12,107 bases of DNA, taken from NCBI GenBank assembly GCA_031278255.1, contig JAITKU010000033.1, forward strand, positions 1-12,107, given 5' to 3'. The notes under the pieces were generated by a model. It had not been told where the DNA came from. It ran no database searches and was given only the letters and a program-made list of their open reading frames with translations. Source of the stretch: Eubacteriales Family XIII. Incertae Sedis bacterium. Its GTDB lineage: Bacteria; Bacillota; Clostridia; Peptostreptococcales; Anaerovoracaceae. How positions within the stretch are numbered: the first letter of the stretch is position 1; every line of letters begins with the position of its first letter. This document shows positions 1 to 6,810 of this stretch, in pieces. Position numbers and translations under genes: made by a program.

Positions 1-1055
1 GCGTGTATCATCAGCGCCTCGTTGTCGCGATCTTTCGGCACATAGGCTACGTTGTTTTGCAGGGCCTGTGTGGGGTTTTTTATCTCCATGCCCCTCTTGT
101 GCAAAAACACCGTGCCCCCGGATGGCTTCGACAAGCCGAACACCGCTTTCCCGACGGAATGTATACCCGAATCGCTCAGGCCGCAAAAGCCCAAGATCTC
201 GCCCGCGTGGAGTTCAAACGAAACATCCTCTATCTCGCCCGCGACGCACAGGTCCGCAACGCGCAAAACGAGTTCCTCGCCGTATGCCGGAGCCGTGTCG
301 GAGCGGTAATACTCCCCGCTCATATCGCGGCCCACCATCATCAGCTTGATCTCGTCCGGCGTCGTTTCCGAGGATTTGACCTCGCCCACGACCGCGCCGT
401 CGCGCAGTACCGTGATCGTATCCGTGATCTCGATCAGTTCCTCGACATCGTGCGTGATGACGATCACCGATTTGTCCATCGATTTTAGGCGTTTCAGCAT
501 CTCGTACAGCCTGTTGCGGTTGTTCATCGACAGCGACTGCGTGATCTCGTCCAAGAGCAGCACGTCCGGATCTATGGACAGCGCGCGCGCCAACTCGATG
601 ATCTTGCGCGTCTCTATCATCATGCCGTCGGCCGGCTTATTCAGCGGGACCTTGGGCAGATTCCACTCCTCGAAGATCGCGTCCGCGGCACGGTTCAGCG
701 CTTTCAGATTGACGACGCCGCCCCTCGTAAAGCGCTTCGTATGCCCCAGAAACACGTTTACGCCGGCCGGCAGACTGCCCACGACGCCGAGTTCCTGCAT
801 GACCATGGATATCTTCCGCGCGTTCGCGTCCAGCGGGCTGTGCGGATCGTAAGCCTCGCCGTTCAGCAGCATTTCCCCGGAATCCCGGCGATAAAGCCCC
901 GCGATCTGCGAGATCAGCGTGGATTTTCCGGAGCCGTTCTCGCCGATCAGACCGCGAATCTCGCCCCGTTTGAGGCTGAAGTCGATATCCCGATTCGCGT
1001 GCGTGGGTCCGAAGCGCTTGTTGAGTCCGCGAATCGTAAGGAGCGCAGCGCTCAC
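1..1055 (-). CDS. Sugar-type (CUT2/RbsA-like) ABC transporter ATP-binding protein, partial
   Basis: This is the tandem-ATPase subunit that powers the importer, located at the inner face of the membrane. The gene starts at GTG 1055-1053, overlapping the permease stop (GTGA), with an AAGGGGGTGG ribosome binding site inside the permease end. 351 residues are visible; the family usually has about 500, so roughly the last 150 lie off the left edge. Domain 1 shows Walker A GENGSGKS (38-45), a Q-loop (MVMQEL, Q87), Walker B LLLDE (166-170) and the H-loop His202. The expected LSxGQ signature is missing: PADGMMIETRKIIELARAL stands there (141-159), and after Walker B the sequence reads ITQSLS rather than PTSAL. 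Domain 2 begins near residue 262, has a degenerate Walker A (GLSDSGIHSVGK, 292-303) and the family's VPxDR motif (VPKDR, 339-343). Family assignment is secure; the solute is unknown. Confidence 0.93.
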   Translation of the reverse strand, partial: MSAALLTIRGLNKRFGPTHANRDIDFSLKRGEIRGLIGENGSGKSTLISQIAGLYRRDSGEMLLNGEAYDPHSPLDANARKISMVMQELGVVGSLPAGVNVFLGHTKRFTRGGVVNLKALNRAADAIFEEWNLPKVPLNKPADGMMIETRKIIELARALSIDPDVLLLDEITQSLSMNNRNRLYEMLKRLKSMDKSVIVITHDVEELIEITDTITVLRDGAVVGEVKSSETTPDEIKLMMVGRDMSGEYYRSDTAPAYGEELVLRVADLCVAGEIEDVSFELHAGEILGFCGLSDSGIHSVGKAVFGLSKPSGGTVFLHKRGMEIKNPTQALQNNVAYVPKDRDNEALMIH

Positions 1056-2035
1056 TTTACCACCCCCTTAAAGCCTTTCTGTCCCACTATGCCGAACACG
1101 ATCAGGAAAGTCCCCAGACAGGCCTCCTGCAGGGTTCCCGAGGGCACCCCCAGCAACGCGAGTACATTGAACACCGCGTACACGATGAACGAGCATATCG
1201 GCACCGCGACGATGATATTGATCTTCTTTTGCATTATCTGCGCGAGCAGGTATACCGACAGGGGGTAGAAGATCATGCTCAGGCTCGTGAGTCCCGTCTT
1301 GACCGTGGTAAGCCCCGCGATACTCTCCTGCAGGAAAGACGCGACACCGATCAAAAGGCCCACGATGAGTCCGACTTTCATCAGCGTGAAAGTCACGTTG
1401 ATCCCGAGCTTCTGCGCCACATCGACGTTGCCGCCGATCGCGCGGATGTTCAGCCCCACGCTTGTGCGATTGTACACGAAATATACGGCGACGAAGCCGG
1501 CGAGCATAAACAGCAGGCTCCAGGGCAGTTGCCCGAGTATCCTGTACTCCTCCCTGAGCGCTGCGGTCACGAGCGGCTTTGTCGCCTTGCCCACCTTTAA
1601 GAACACGCCGATCGCTTCATACACCATCGCGAGGCTCAGGCCTGCGATCCACGACGGTATCTTGGTAAAGGCGAACAGGTTGAAATTCACGAAGATCAGC
1701 AGGGTTCCGACGATGAGACCCCCGAGTACCACGCCCGGATATCCGTACCAATTGCCGAATACGCAACTCGCAAAGGAACCCAAAACGACCACGCCGCCGA
1801 TCGACATATCGGTATAGCCGCAGGCGAATAAAAAACACAGGCCCCACGCGATGAATGTCGGATACACCGCTTGTTTCGCGATGATCGACAGCGTGGAAAC
1901 CTGAATAAATCTGCCGTCCGTCAAAAAATTGAATATAAGCGCCATAATAACCAGCGCGGCAACGAAGATCGCCAAGAAAATCATCTTGCTGCGATGTTCG
2001 CTCACCGCGCTCTCATTGCTCATTCCGCTCGTCAT
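1052..2035 (-). CDS. Sugar-type (CUT2/RbsC-like) ABC transporter permease
   Basis: This is a membrane channel subunit of the importer, probably acting as a homodimer because only one permease gene is visible. It has about 327 residues, the normal size for RbsC-type permeases, and is almost wholly hydrophobic with about 8-10 membrane segments (the first near residues 17-39). Two family landmarks are recognisable: the segment GYTDMSIGG, a variant of the usual GGIDLSVGS, and RAIGGNVDVAQKLGINV, matching the cytoplasmic coupling-loop motif RAIGGN..AA...GI. I chose ATG 2035, with AAAGGG upstream; GTG 2041 and ATG 2023 are in-frame alternatives. The gene lies 152 bases after the binding-protein gene, with a large stem-loop between, and its stop overlaps the ATPase start, so the ATPase is probably translationally coupled. 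Confidence 0.92.
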   Translation of the reverse strand: MTSGMSNESAVSEHRSKMIFLAIFVAALVIMALIFNFLTDGRFIQVSTLSIIAKQAVYPTFIAWGLCFLFACGYTDMSIGGVVVLGSFASCVFGNWYGYPGVVLGGLIVGTLLIFVNFNLFAFTKIPSWIAGLSLAMVYEAIGVFLKVGKATKPLVTAALREEYRILGQLPWSLLFMLAGFVAVYFVYNRTSVGLNIRAIGGNVDVAQKLGINVTFTLMKVGLIVGLLIGVASFLQESIAGLTTVKTGLTSLSMIFYPLSVYLLAQIMQKKINIIVAVPICSFIVYAVFNVLALLGVPSGTLQEACLGTFLIVFGIVGQKGFKGVVK

Positions 2036-2098
2036 ATGCACATGACCCTTTCAGGCGTGGTAATACGGATTCCCCATTATATGAAAAACAGTATGCGT

Positions 2099-2152
2099 CC
2101 CGCTTCCGGCGTTTGCCGCGCCAAGACCGATGCGGCAAATGCCGGAAACGGG
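2099..2152 (-). promoter_or_regulatory. Long intercistronic stem-loop between binding protein and permease genes
   Basis: Two 21-base arms (2099-2119 and 2132-2152) are reverse complements except for two positions, around a 12-base loop (2120-2131). In the leftward transcript one imperfect position is a U-G wobble and the other an A-C mismatch. It sits in the only sizeable gap of the importer operon, right after the solute-binding protein gene. A run of eight G (C in the transcript) abuts it at 2150-2157. No U-tract follows immediately in the transcript, so it does not look like an ordinary intrinsic terminator. By analogy with other importer operons it probably stabilises the upstream lipoprotein message or partly attenuates read-through, giving more binding protein than permease and ATPase. 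That role is inference. Confidence 0.65.
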
Positions 2153-2187
2153 GGGGGTTAAGGCTCTGTCCGCATACTTTTGTTCGA

Positions 2188-3390
2188 TTAATCGACCGCC
2201 GGCAGACCGTGCGCCTCAAGGAGCGCGTTCAGCGTCAGGCCGTTCGCGAACAGATCGGCGTAATCGTCGTAGCTCACATCCGGATTGTAGCGATAGCACA
2301 GGTTCTGCAAGACCTCCGGCGTCATGGGATGCTCGCCCTGCGTCGCGAATATGCTCAGATACGCCTCGGCGTTCTCTTTCGTCACCTTGAAAGGACTCGT
2401 GCGGAAGCGCGGCGCCTTGCCGTCGGGCCCGAGGATGGGCTGCCCGTCCAGATAGTTGATCATGAGTGTCGGGGCGATGAAAGACGCGAGGCCGATGCCG
2501 TCATTGCCCATCACGATATCGCCGGATTGAATCAGTTTCGCGGAGGCCTCGTCCACGCAGGACAGGAACACCTTGGTGTCGAGTCCCAAATCCTTGATCG
2601 CCTGCAAGGAACCCGGGATATAGTCGCCCACCATCGCGTAGAGCGCGTCCGCGTCGGGGTGCGCGTTCAGCATCGTCGTCGCCTTTTGCAGGCATTCGGA
2701 ATTGTCCGTGCAGCGCGCCTCGTCGAGTACCGTGCCGCCCAAGGACTCGAAGCCCCTGCGGAAGCCGTCGGAACGCTGGTCCATGTTGTTGTCGCCGACG
2801 TTGCCGCCGATCAGGACCGCCGTGCGCGCGCCGCTCTCATAGGCGGCCTTGCCCATCTCCTCGCCGTCGTACACCATATCCGCGTCGATCGCGCCGACAT
2901 AGTATTCGTTGCTGTCCGCCAGCTTGTCCAAATCCGCGTCGTCGCCGATGAACACGTGGAACACGAAAGGTACGCCCGCGCTCTTGCAGACCTCGCCGAT
3001 CTGCGGCACCGTGGATACCGCCGCGCCCTGCAGGATCATGCCGTCCACGCCCGCCGCCGCGAAGTTCTGCGCGTTCTGCAGTTCCTTGTCCGCCGTGAAG
3101 TCGTCGCTGGCGCGCGTGTCGGTCATGCCGAACACCTCCTGCACCACATACTCCGCGTCGTCGCCGAACATATCGAGGATCGGCACACCGGAACCCCAGG
3201 TGTTTATCCCGAAATGATAGGCCGTCGAGGTGTCGGCCGCGTCCCCGGTCTCCGCGCCCGTCGCGGCGTCCGCGTCCCCGGCCGGCTCTTCGCCGCCGCT
3301 TTCCGAACCTCCGCCGCCACAGGCCGCCAGCATCATTGCAAACACAAACAACAACGCCATCGCCATCGTGATCTTTCCGCACTTTTTCAT
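2188..3390 (-). CDS. Sugar-type solute-binding lipoprotein of ABC importer (RbsB-like)
   Basis: This extracellular receptor delivers solute to the adjacent permease. It has 400 residues. The start is ATG 3388-3390, preceded by AAAGGAGG about 10 bases upstream; an upstream in-frame ATG at 3414 would place that ribosome binding site inside the gene. Residues 1-24 form a lipoprotein signal peptide with lipobox LAAC, so Cys24 is the lipidated residue. A low-complexity Gly/Ser/Glu/Ala/Asp linker (about 25-55) follows. The mature part looks like the periplasmic-binding-protein type 1 fold, with stretches such as AAAGVDGMILQGAA, SAGVPFVF and RSDGFRRGFESLGG. It is somewhat longer than classical ribose-binding proteins. 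First gene of its operon behind a near-consensus promoter. The ligand cannot be read from sequence; sugar, polyol or another small polar molecule are all possible. Confidence 0.92.
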   Translation of the reverse strand: MKKCGKITMAMALLFVFAMMLAACGGGGSESGGEEPAGDADAATGAETGDAADTSTAYHFGINTWGSGVPILDMFGDDAEYVVQEVFGMTDTRASDDFTADKELQNAQNFAAAGVDGMILQGAAVSTVPQIGEVCKSAGVPFVFHVFIGDDADLDKLADSNEYYVGAIDADMVYDGEEMGKAAYESGARTAVLIGGNVGDNNMDQRSDGFRRGFESLGGTVLDEARCTDNSECLQKATTMLNAHPDADALYAMVGDYIPGSLQAIKDLGLDTKVFLSCVDEASAKLIQSGDIVMGNDGIGLASFIAPTLMINYLDGQPILGPDGKAPRFRTSPFKVTKENAEAYLSIFATQGEHPMTPEVLQNLCYRYNPDVSYDDYADLFANGLTLNALLEAHGLPAVD

Positions 3391-3468
3391 CGTTCGTTTT
3401 CCTCCTTTAAACATTCCGTTTCGCGCACACGAAAAACTCCCGCCGCGCTTGCTGATTTAACAAATGGG

Positions 3469-3498
3469 ATTATATCACAGTTTTTTCATCTTTGTCAA
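3469..3498 (-). promoter_or_regulatory. Housekeeping-sigma promoter of the ABC importer operon
   Basis: On the minus strand TTGACA (3493-3498) and TATAAT (3469-3474) are separated by 18 bases, and TG precedes the -10 box by one base (extended -10). Both boxes match consensus exactly. Transcription should start near 3461, giving a leader of about 70 bases before the binding-protein ATG. The gap 3391-3630 holds nothing else coding. Just upstream of the -35 box CGCATG occurs twice with a 12-base period (3508-3513 and 3520-3525 on the + strand), followed by an AT-rich tract, which could be an activator site or UP element. The -35 box runs into the ACAAAGA motif shared with the other promoters here. 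Confidence 0.8.
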
Positions 3499-3630
3499 TG
3501 CCAAGTTCGCATGGCGTGCCGCATGATTTTTTATATTATTTCCCATTTATGAGACTATATGTAAAATTGTCCCCCGCAGGTCTCTCCGTTCCCTCGCCCC
3601 GATGCGGGCGTCGGCGCGGCGGTCGCAGCC

Positions 3631-4458
3631 CTATTTCTCCCCCCAGGCCTTGCCGAGCGACGCGGTCGCGGCGCCGCAGGGGTCCACCACCGCGGCCCCG
3701 CCGTCGATCAGGATGTTCTGCCCCGTGATATAGGCCGACTCGTCGCTTGCCAAAAAGACGGCCAGCGGCGCGATCTCGTCGGGTTCGCAGGCCCGCTTGA
3801 TCGGGGAAAAACGCGTGAGCAGACCGAGCGCCCCGTAGATATCCGTGCCCTGCGAGTCCGCCAGACCTTGCATTTGGTTCTTGAGCATATCCGTCGCCGT
3901 CGCGCCCGGGCTTATGAGGTTTATGCGAATGCCCTGCGCGCCGTAGTCGAGCGCGACGGCGTTTGTGAAACCGATCAGACCCGCCTTGGAGGCGCTGTAC
4001 GCGGGCATCGCCGGGATGGCGCGCACGCCCGCGAGCGACGACAGGTTGATGACGGAGCCGCCGCCCTGCTCGATCAGCTTCGGAATGGCGAAGCGCGTCA
4101 TATAGAAAGTCCCGTTGAGATTGGTATCGATAACGGCCCGCCACTGCTCGATCGAAATCTCCGTAACCGTGCCCGGAGGATCGATGCCCGCGTTGTTGAC
4201 GAGAACATTGAGTTTCCCGAAAGCCCGGATCGCCGCCTCGACCATGGCCTCGGCCTCCGCGGGATCCTTGATATCCCCGCTGTGTACGGCGCAGCTTCCC
4301 GCGGGGAGCGTCGCGGCGAAAGCATCGAGCTTCTCCTTGCGACGCCCGGTGACGACGACCTTTGCCCCCTCGCGAACGTAAGCCTTGGCAATGGCGGCGC
4401 CTATGCCGACGCCGCCCCCCGTGATCAACGCAACCTTTCCGTCCAAACGACCGCTCAT
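3631..4458 (-). CDS. Short-chain dehydrogenase/reductase (SDR1), classical type
   Basis: This is a cytoplasmic NAD(P)-dependent alcohol/carbonyl oxidoreductase of 275 residues. The start ATG 4456-4458 has AGGAGG six bases upstream. The classical SDR set is complete: cofactor loop TGGGVGIG (13-20), NNAG (88-91), and the catalytic tetrad Asn113, Ser141, Tyr154 (YSASK) and Lys158. The C-terminal SDR motif DESAYITGQNILIDGG is followed by a tail of about 25 residues. Arg39-Arg40 after the second strand, with no acidic residue there, suggests NADP(H) preference; this is inference. The gene has its own promoter at 4572-4600, so it is probably a single-gene unit between the LysR gene and the importer operon. 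The substrate is unknown; many such proteins are labelled 3-oxoacyl-ACP or glucose dehydrogenases without evidence. I saw no convincing terminator after it. Confidence 0.93.
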   Translation of the reverse strand: MSGRLDGKVALITGGGVGIGAAIAKAYVREGAKVVVTGRRKEKLDAFAATLPAGSCAVHSGDIKDPAEAEAMVEAAIRAFGKLNVLVNNAGIDPPGTVTEISIEQWRAVIDTNLNGTFYMTRFAIPKLIEQGGGSVINLSSLAGVRAIPAMPAYSASKAGLIGFTNAVALDYGAQGIRINLISPGATATDMLKNQMQGLADSQGTDIYGALGLLTRFSPIKRACEPDEIAPLAVFLASDESAYITGQNILIDGGAAVVDPCGAATASLGKAWGEK

Positions 4459-4571
4459 CTTGATCCTCCTTTTTTTAACAGGAAAACAATCCGGTGTGTT
4501 TCGCGCCGGCCCGCCGCGCCGGGGAAAGAGCCTCGCCCGCCGCCGCGAACGCATGACAACGCCCTGCATTC

Positions 4572-4600
4572 ATTGTACCGCATTGTCTCATGGGTGTCAA
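4572..4600 (-). promoter_or_regulatory. Housekeeping-sigma promoter of SDR1
   Basis: On the minus strand TTGACA (4595-4600) and TACAAT (4572-4577) are 17 bases apart, a near-perfect promoter. Transcription would start near 4565, giving a leader of about 107 bases ahead of the SDR1 ATG. Its presence shows that SDR1 is transcribed separately from the LysR gene upstream. Confidence 0.8.
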
Positions 4601-4618
4601 ACAGTTCATTTTTTGACA
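4595..4618. promoter_or_regulatory. Inverted repeat TGTCAAA-N10-TTTGACA, candidate operator
   Basis: A perfect 7-bp inverted repeat with a 10-base centre overlaps the -35 box of the SDR1 promoter and extends upstream of it. Its size and its T...A flanks fit the sites bound by LysR-type regulators, and a LysR-type gene ends only about 40 bases away. Part of the symmetry is supplied by the -35 hexamer itself, so a chance contribution is possible. The binder is not known. Confidence 0.5.
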
Positions 4619-4620
4619 AA

Positions 4621-4655
4621 GACGCACAAAACAAAGCGCCCGGCCGGCCGCCCGC
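4621..4655 (-). terminator. Possible weak intrinsic terminator after the LysR gene
   Basis: Directly after the LysR stop the leftward transcript carries a GC-only, partly self-complementary stretch (4636-4655, centred on the palindrome CGGCCGGCCG), then the U-rich TTTGTTTTG. The hairpin that can be drawn is short and interrupted, so this is a weak call. Position and the change from GC-only to T-rich sequence are the main support. Confidence 0.3.
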
Positions 4656-4657
4656 CG

Positions 4658-5551
4658 CTACAAAAGACCCATCAGATTGCCTATGGCGGGGTTGGCGTTG
4701 TTCTTCAAATAGCCCAGCGCCGTCGTCATGGTCGGCGCGGAACCGCCGTTGTCGCAGGGGATAAAGACTACGCCCGCGCTTTCCGTGCCGATACGGTCCT
4801 GCACGAAACGCGGCAGGAAACCGATGCCGCGATCGAGTTCGATCATGAGGAGCATTTCGTCCATGTTGTTGACGGAGATGGTGGACTCGGGTTCAAACCC
4901 CAGTTGGAGCCGGCTGTTGTGCAAAATGCGATAGGTGTGGGGGATACCCTTGGGTCCGATGAGAATGACGCGCTCGTTCCTGAGCGCGCCCGAATCCACT
5001 TTCATCTCCTTCGCAAACGCGTGACGCTTGCTGCATATGACCACGATGGGGTCCTCGCGCAGGCGCACGACGGCAAAATCCTCGTCCGGTTCCATATCGT
5101 CCGGCGCGCCGACGCAGATATCCGCAAAGCCGCTTTTGACGTTGTTGATATGTCTGTCGGGCGGCTCCACATAGATGCTGAGCGCCACATCCGGGTAATG
5201 TTCTCGGAAAGCGTGCAAGCGGTCCATCAGCACAAAGCCCTCGATACAGCTGGGAACCAGGAGACTCAAGCGTCCCGTCACGCCCGCGGCCACGCCCGCC
5301 GAATAGCGCAGGGCCATCTCATATTCGCGCACGATCTTGCGCGCCCGCCGGACGAAATCCTGCCCCGCGTTCGTAAGCTCCATAACGCGCTTGTTTCGGT
5401 TGCGGTTGAACAGCTTAAAGCCGATCTCGTCCTCCATCTTGCTGATATGGAGGCTCATCGCCGTCTGCGTGATGTAGCATTCCTTTGCCGCGGTCGTGAA
5501 GTTCAGGCGCTCGGCGGCGGCGATAAAGTATTGAAGCCCCTTGATATCCAT
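4658..5551 (-). CDS. LysR-family transcriptional regulator
   Basis: This is a DNA-binding regulator of 297 residues, the normal size for the family. The start ATG 5549-5551 has AAGGCGG about seven bases upstream; a longer frame to 5590 would overlap the dehydrogenase gene. Residues 1-60 form the winged helix-turn-helix (MDIKGLQYFIAAAERLNF then TTAAKECYITQTAMSLHISKMEDEIG), followed by the linker helix. Residues from about 90 form the two-lobed effector-binding region (GRLSLLVPS, YPDVALSIYVE, RGIGFLPRF). It lies 10 bases downstream of the Fe-type alcohol dehydrogenase and is almost surely co-transcribed with it, rather than divergent as is usual for LysR genes. Likely targets are that operon and SDR1, whose promoter carries a LysR-like inverted repeat; both are inference. 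The effector is unknown. Confidence 0.93.
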   Translation of the reverse strand: MDIKGLQYFIAAAERLNFTTAAKECYITQTAMSLHISKMEDEIGFKLFNRNRNKRVMELTNAGQDFVRRARKIVREYEMALRYSAGVAAGVTGRLSLLVPSCIEGFVLMDRLHAFREHYPDVALSIYVEPPDRHINNVKSGFADICVGAPDDMEPDEDFAVVRLREDPIVVICSKRHAFAKEMKVDSGALRNERVILIGPKGIPHTYRILHNSRLQLGFEPESTISVNNMDEMLLMIELDRGIGFLPRFVQDRIGTESAGVVFIPCDNGGSAPTMTTALGYLKNNANPAIGNLMGLL

Positions 5552-5561
5552 TTGTCCGCCT

Positions 5562-6743
5562 TCAATTCTCGTCGAAAGCGCGAGAAACAATGTCCGCGAT
5601 CAGTTCCCGCGTGACGGGCAGCGGGGAGGTCACGATACCGATCTTCGCGGCGGTTTCGCACTGCATGACAACCTCGTCCGGCACGACGGCCGTCAAGGCC
5701 TCCCTTTTCAGTCCGAGCGTTTTCATATTCGGCAGATTGACGCGTTTCATGAGCGACAGGGCGGCGTCCGAGGCCGCGCGGCCGATCTCCTTGGAAGAGG
5801 CGTCCGCGGGCAGCGCGCGGTCAAAGCACGCGGCAAAGAAGCGCAGCTTCTCCGGCATGACGGGCGCGACGCATTCCAGCACCTGCGGCAGACAGGCGGC
5901 GCAGCCGTTTCCGTGCGGCACGTGGAATTTCGCGCCCAGACTGCGGCCGATATCGTGCGAAAGGTGGCACAAGGCCCCGGACATGGCGATGCCGCCCAGC
6001 GTCGCGGCCAGCATCATATCCTCGCGCGCCTCCGCGTCGCTTCCGTTCTCGAAAGCCCGCACGAGACTGCGCGCCACGAGCCTGATCGCCTCCCGCCCCG
6101 CCAGTTCCGAGAAGCTGTTCGCGCGCGCGGAGGTGTAGGACTCTATGGCATGGCACAGCGCGTCCATGCCCGTCGAGGCGGTTACGGCCGCCGGCAGACC
6201 GAGGGTCAAGTCCGGATCGACGATACCCAGCGTGACGGCGCAGCCTACGCCGGCGATGTTCGTCTTGATACCGCGCTCCGTGTCCGTGATCACGCCGCCC
6301 GGCGTGCATTCGCTGCCCGTCCCGGCCGTTGTGGGTATGACGATCAGCGGGACGCTCGGCTTCGTCACGATCCCCTCGCGCCCGAAATACTGCCGCAGGG
6401 GCGGCGGATTGGTGATGAGCAGCTTTGCGCCCTTGGCCGTGTCGAGGCTGCTGCCGCCGCCCACGCCGACCACGCAATCCGCTTTTTCAAGGACGCCCAG
6501 CGCGCCGGCCCGCTCCACGGACCAATCCGGCGGGTCCGGCAACACGCCGTCGAAGCACACCGTTTCTATCCCCGCGGCGCGGATGTTTTCCGAAATGCGA
6601 TCCACGATACCGGCGGCTTTCACGCCCGCGTCGTAAACGAGCAGCGCCCTCTTGCAGTTCGCGCGCTTCAGATGATCTCCCACGGAGTCCGCCGCGCCGC
6701 GACCGAACAAGATGGGATTGGGACTTGACCAAATACTTTGCAT
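5562..6743 (-). CDS. Iron-containing (group III) alcohol dehydrogenase, FucO-like family
   Basis: This cytoplasmic metal-dependent enzyme interconverts alcohols and aldehydes or ketones. It has 393 residues, typical of the family. The start ATG 6741-6743 has CGGAGG seven bases upstream. The dinucleotide loop GGGSSLDTAK (95-104) and the motif IPTTAGTGSE (136-145) are intact. All four metal ligands are present: Asp194, His198 (DALCHAIESY), His263 and His277 (HVPHG), closely matching the ligand spacing in E. coli FucO. Asp38 after the first strand corresponds to the residue that gives FucO its NAD(H) preference. First gene of a two-gene unit with the LysR regulator, and divergent from the PucR-type regulator. 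Such enzymes act on lactaldehyde, propanediol, glycerol, butanol and others; the substrate here cannot be chosen from sequence. Confidence 0.95.
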   Translation of the reverse strand: MQSIWSSPNPILFGRGAADSVGDHLKRANCKRALLVYDAGVKAAGIVDRISENIRAAGIETVCFDGVLPDPPDWSVERAGALGVLEKADCVVGVGGGSSLDTAKGAKLLITNPPPLRQYFGREGIVTKPSVPLIVIPTTAGTGSECTPGGVITDTERGIKTNIAGVGCAVTLGIVDPDLTLGLPAAVTASTGMDALCHAIESYTSARANSFSELAGREAIRLVARSLVRAFENGSDAEAREDMMLAATLGGIAMSGALCHLSHDIGRSLGAKFHVPHGNGCAACLPQVLECVAPVMPEKLRFFAACFDRALPADASSKEIGRAASDAALSLMKRVNLPNMKTLGLKREALTAVVPDEVVMQCETAAKIGIVTSPLPVTRELIADIVSRAFDEN

Positions 6744-6762
6744 CGCATAACCTCCGTTTTCT

Positions 6763-6790
6763 GTTTACATTCAATTTAATACAGTTTACA
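6763..6790. repeat. Direct repeats of GTTTACA, 21 bases apart
   Basis: GTTTACA occurs at 6763-6769 and 6784-6790 on the + strand, a spacing of two helical turns, in the gap between the divergent alcohol dehydrogenase and PucR-type genes. The flanks are also alike (CTGTTTACATTCAATTTAA and CAGTTTACAATTAAA). Two copies on the same face of the helix would suit a dimeric regulator. The copies also supply the -35 and part of the -10 box of the rightward promoter, so promoter constraint could explain part of the likeness. Confidence 0.45.
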
Positions 6791-6792
6791 AT
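6764..6792 (+). promoter_or_regulatory. Promoter of the PucR-type regulator
   Basis: TTTACA (6764-6769) and TACAAT (6787-6792) are 17 bases apart on the + strand, so transcription would start near 6799, about 65 bases before the regulator's ATG. No equally good promoter is visible for the leftward dehydrogenase operon; TTGACG at 6813-6818 on the minus strand is a possible -35, but the matching -10 is poor. That may mean the leftward promoter needs an activator. Confidence 0.55.
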
Positions 6793-6810
6793 TAAAAGCA
6801 AATACTTTCG

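Noticed and set aside
3..488. Rightward open frame of 161 codons at the left edge
   Set aside because: It lies opposite the ABC ATPase gene, whose leftward frame has Walker A, Walker B and H-loop and stays open to the window edge.
2185..2196. Palindrome TCGATTAATCGA at the stop codon of the binding-protein gene
   Set aside because: A perfect 12-bp palindrome, but it lies across the stop codon with no promoter nearby and no match elsewhere in the window. I see no reason to assign a function.
2113..3552. Long rightward open frame of 479 codons opposite the solute-binding protein gene
   Set aside because: It is the antisense shadow of a gene with a lipobox, a ribosome binding site and a consensus promoter. 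Its product is rich in Arg, His and Val, shows no domain and lacks a ribosome binding site.
3571..3630. Possible terminator hairpin after SDR1 (CGCCC/GGGCG)
   Set aside because: The stem is only 5 bp and is followed by a purine-rich stretch, not by U residues. Hairpins this short are expected by chance in such GC-rich sequence.
5541..6728. Long rightward open frame of 395 codons opposite the Fe-type alcohol dehydrogenase
   Set aside because: It is an antisense shadow; the leftward frame contains all metal ligands and cofactor motifs.
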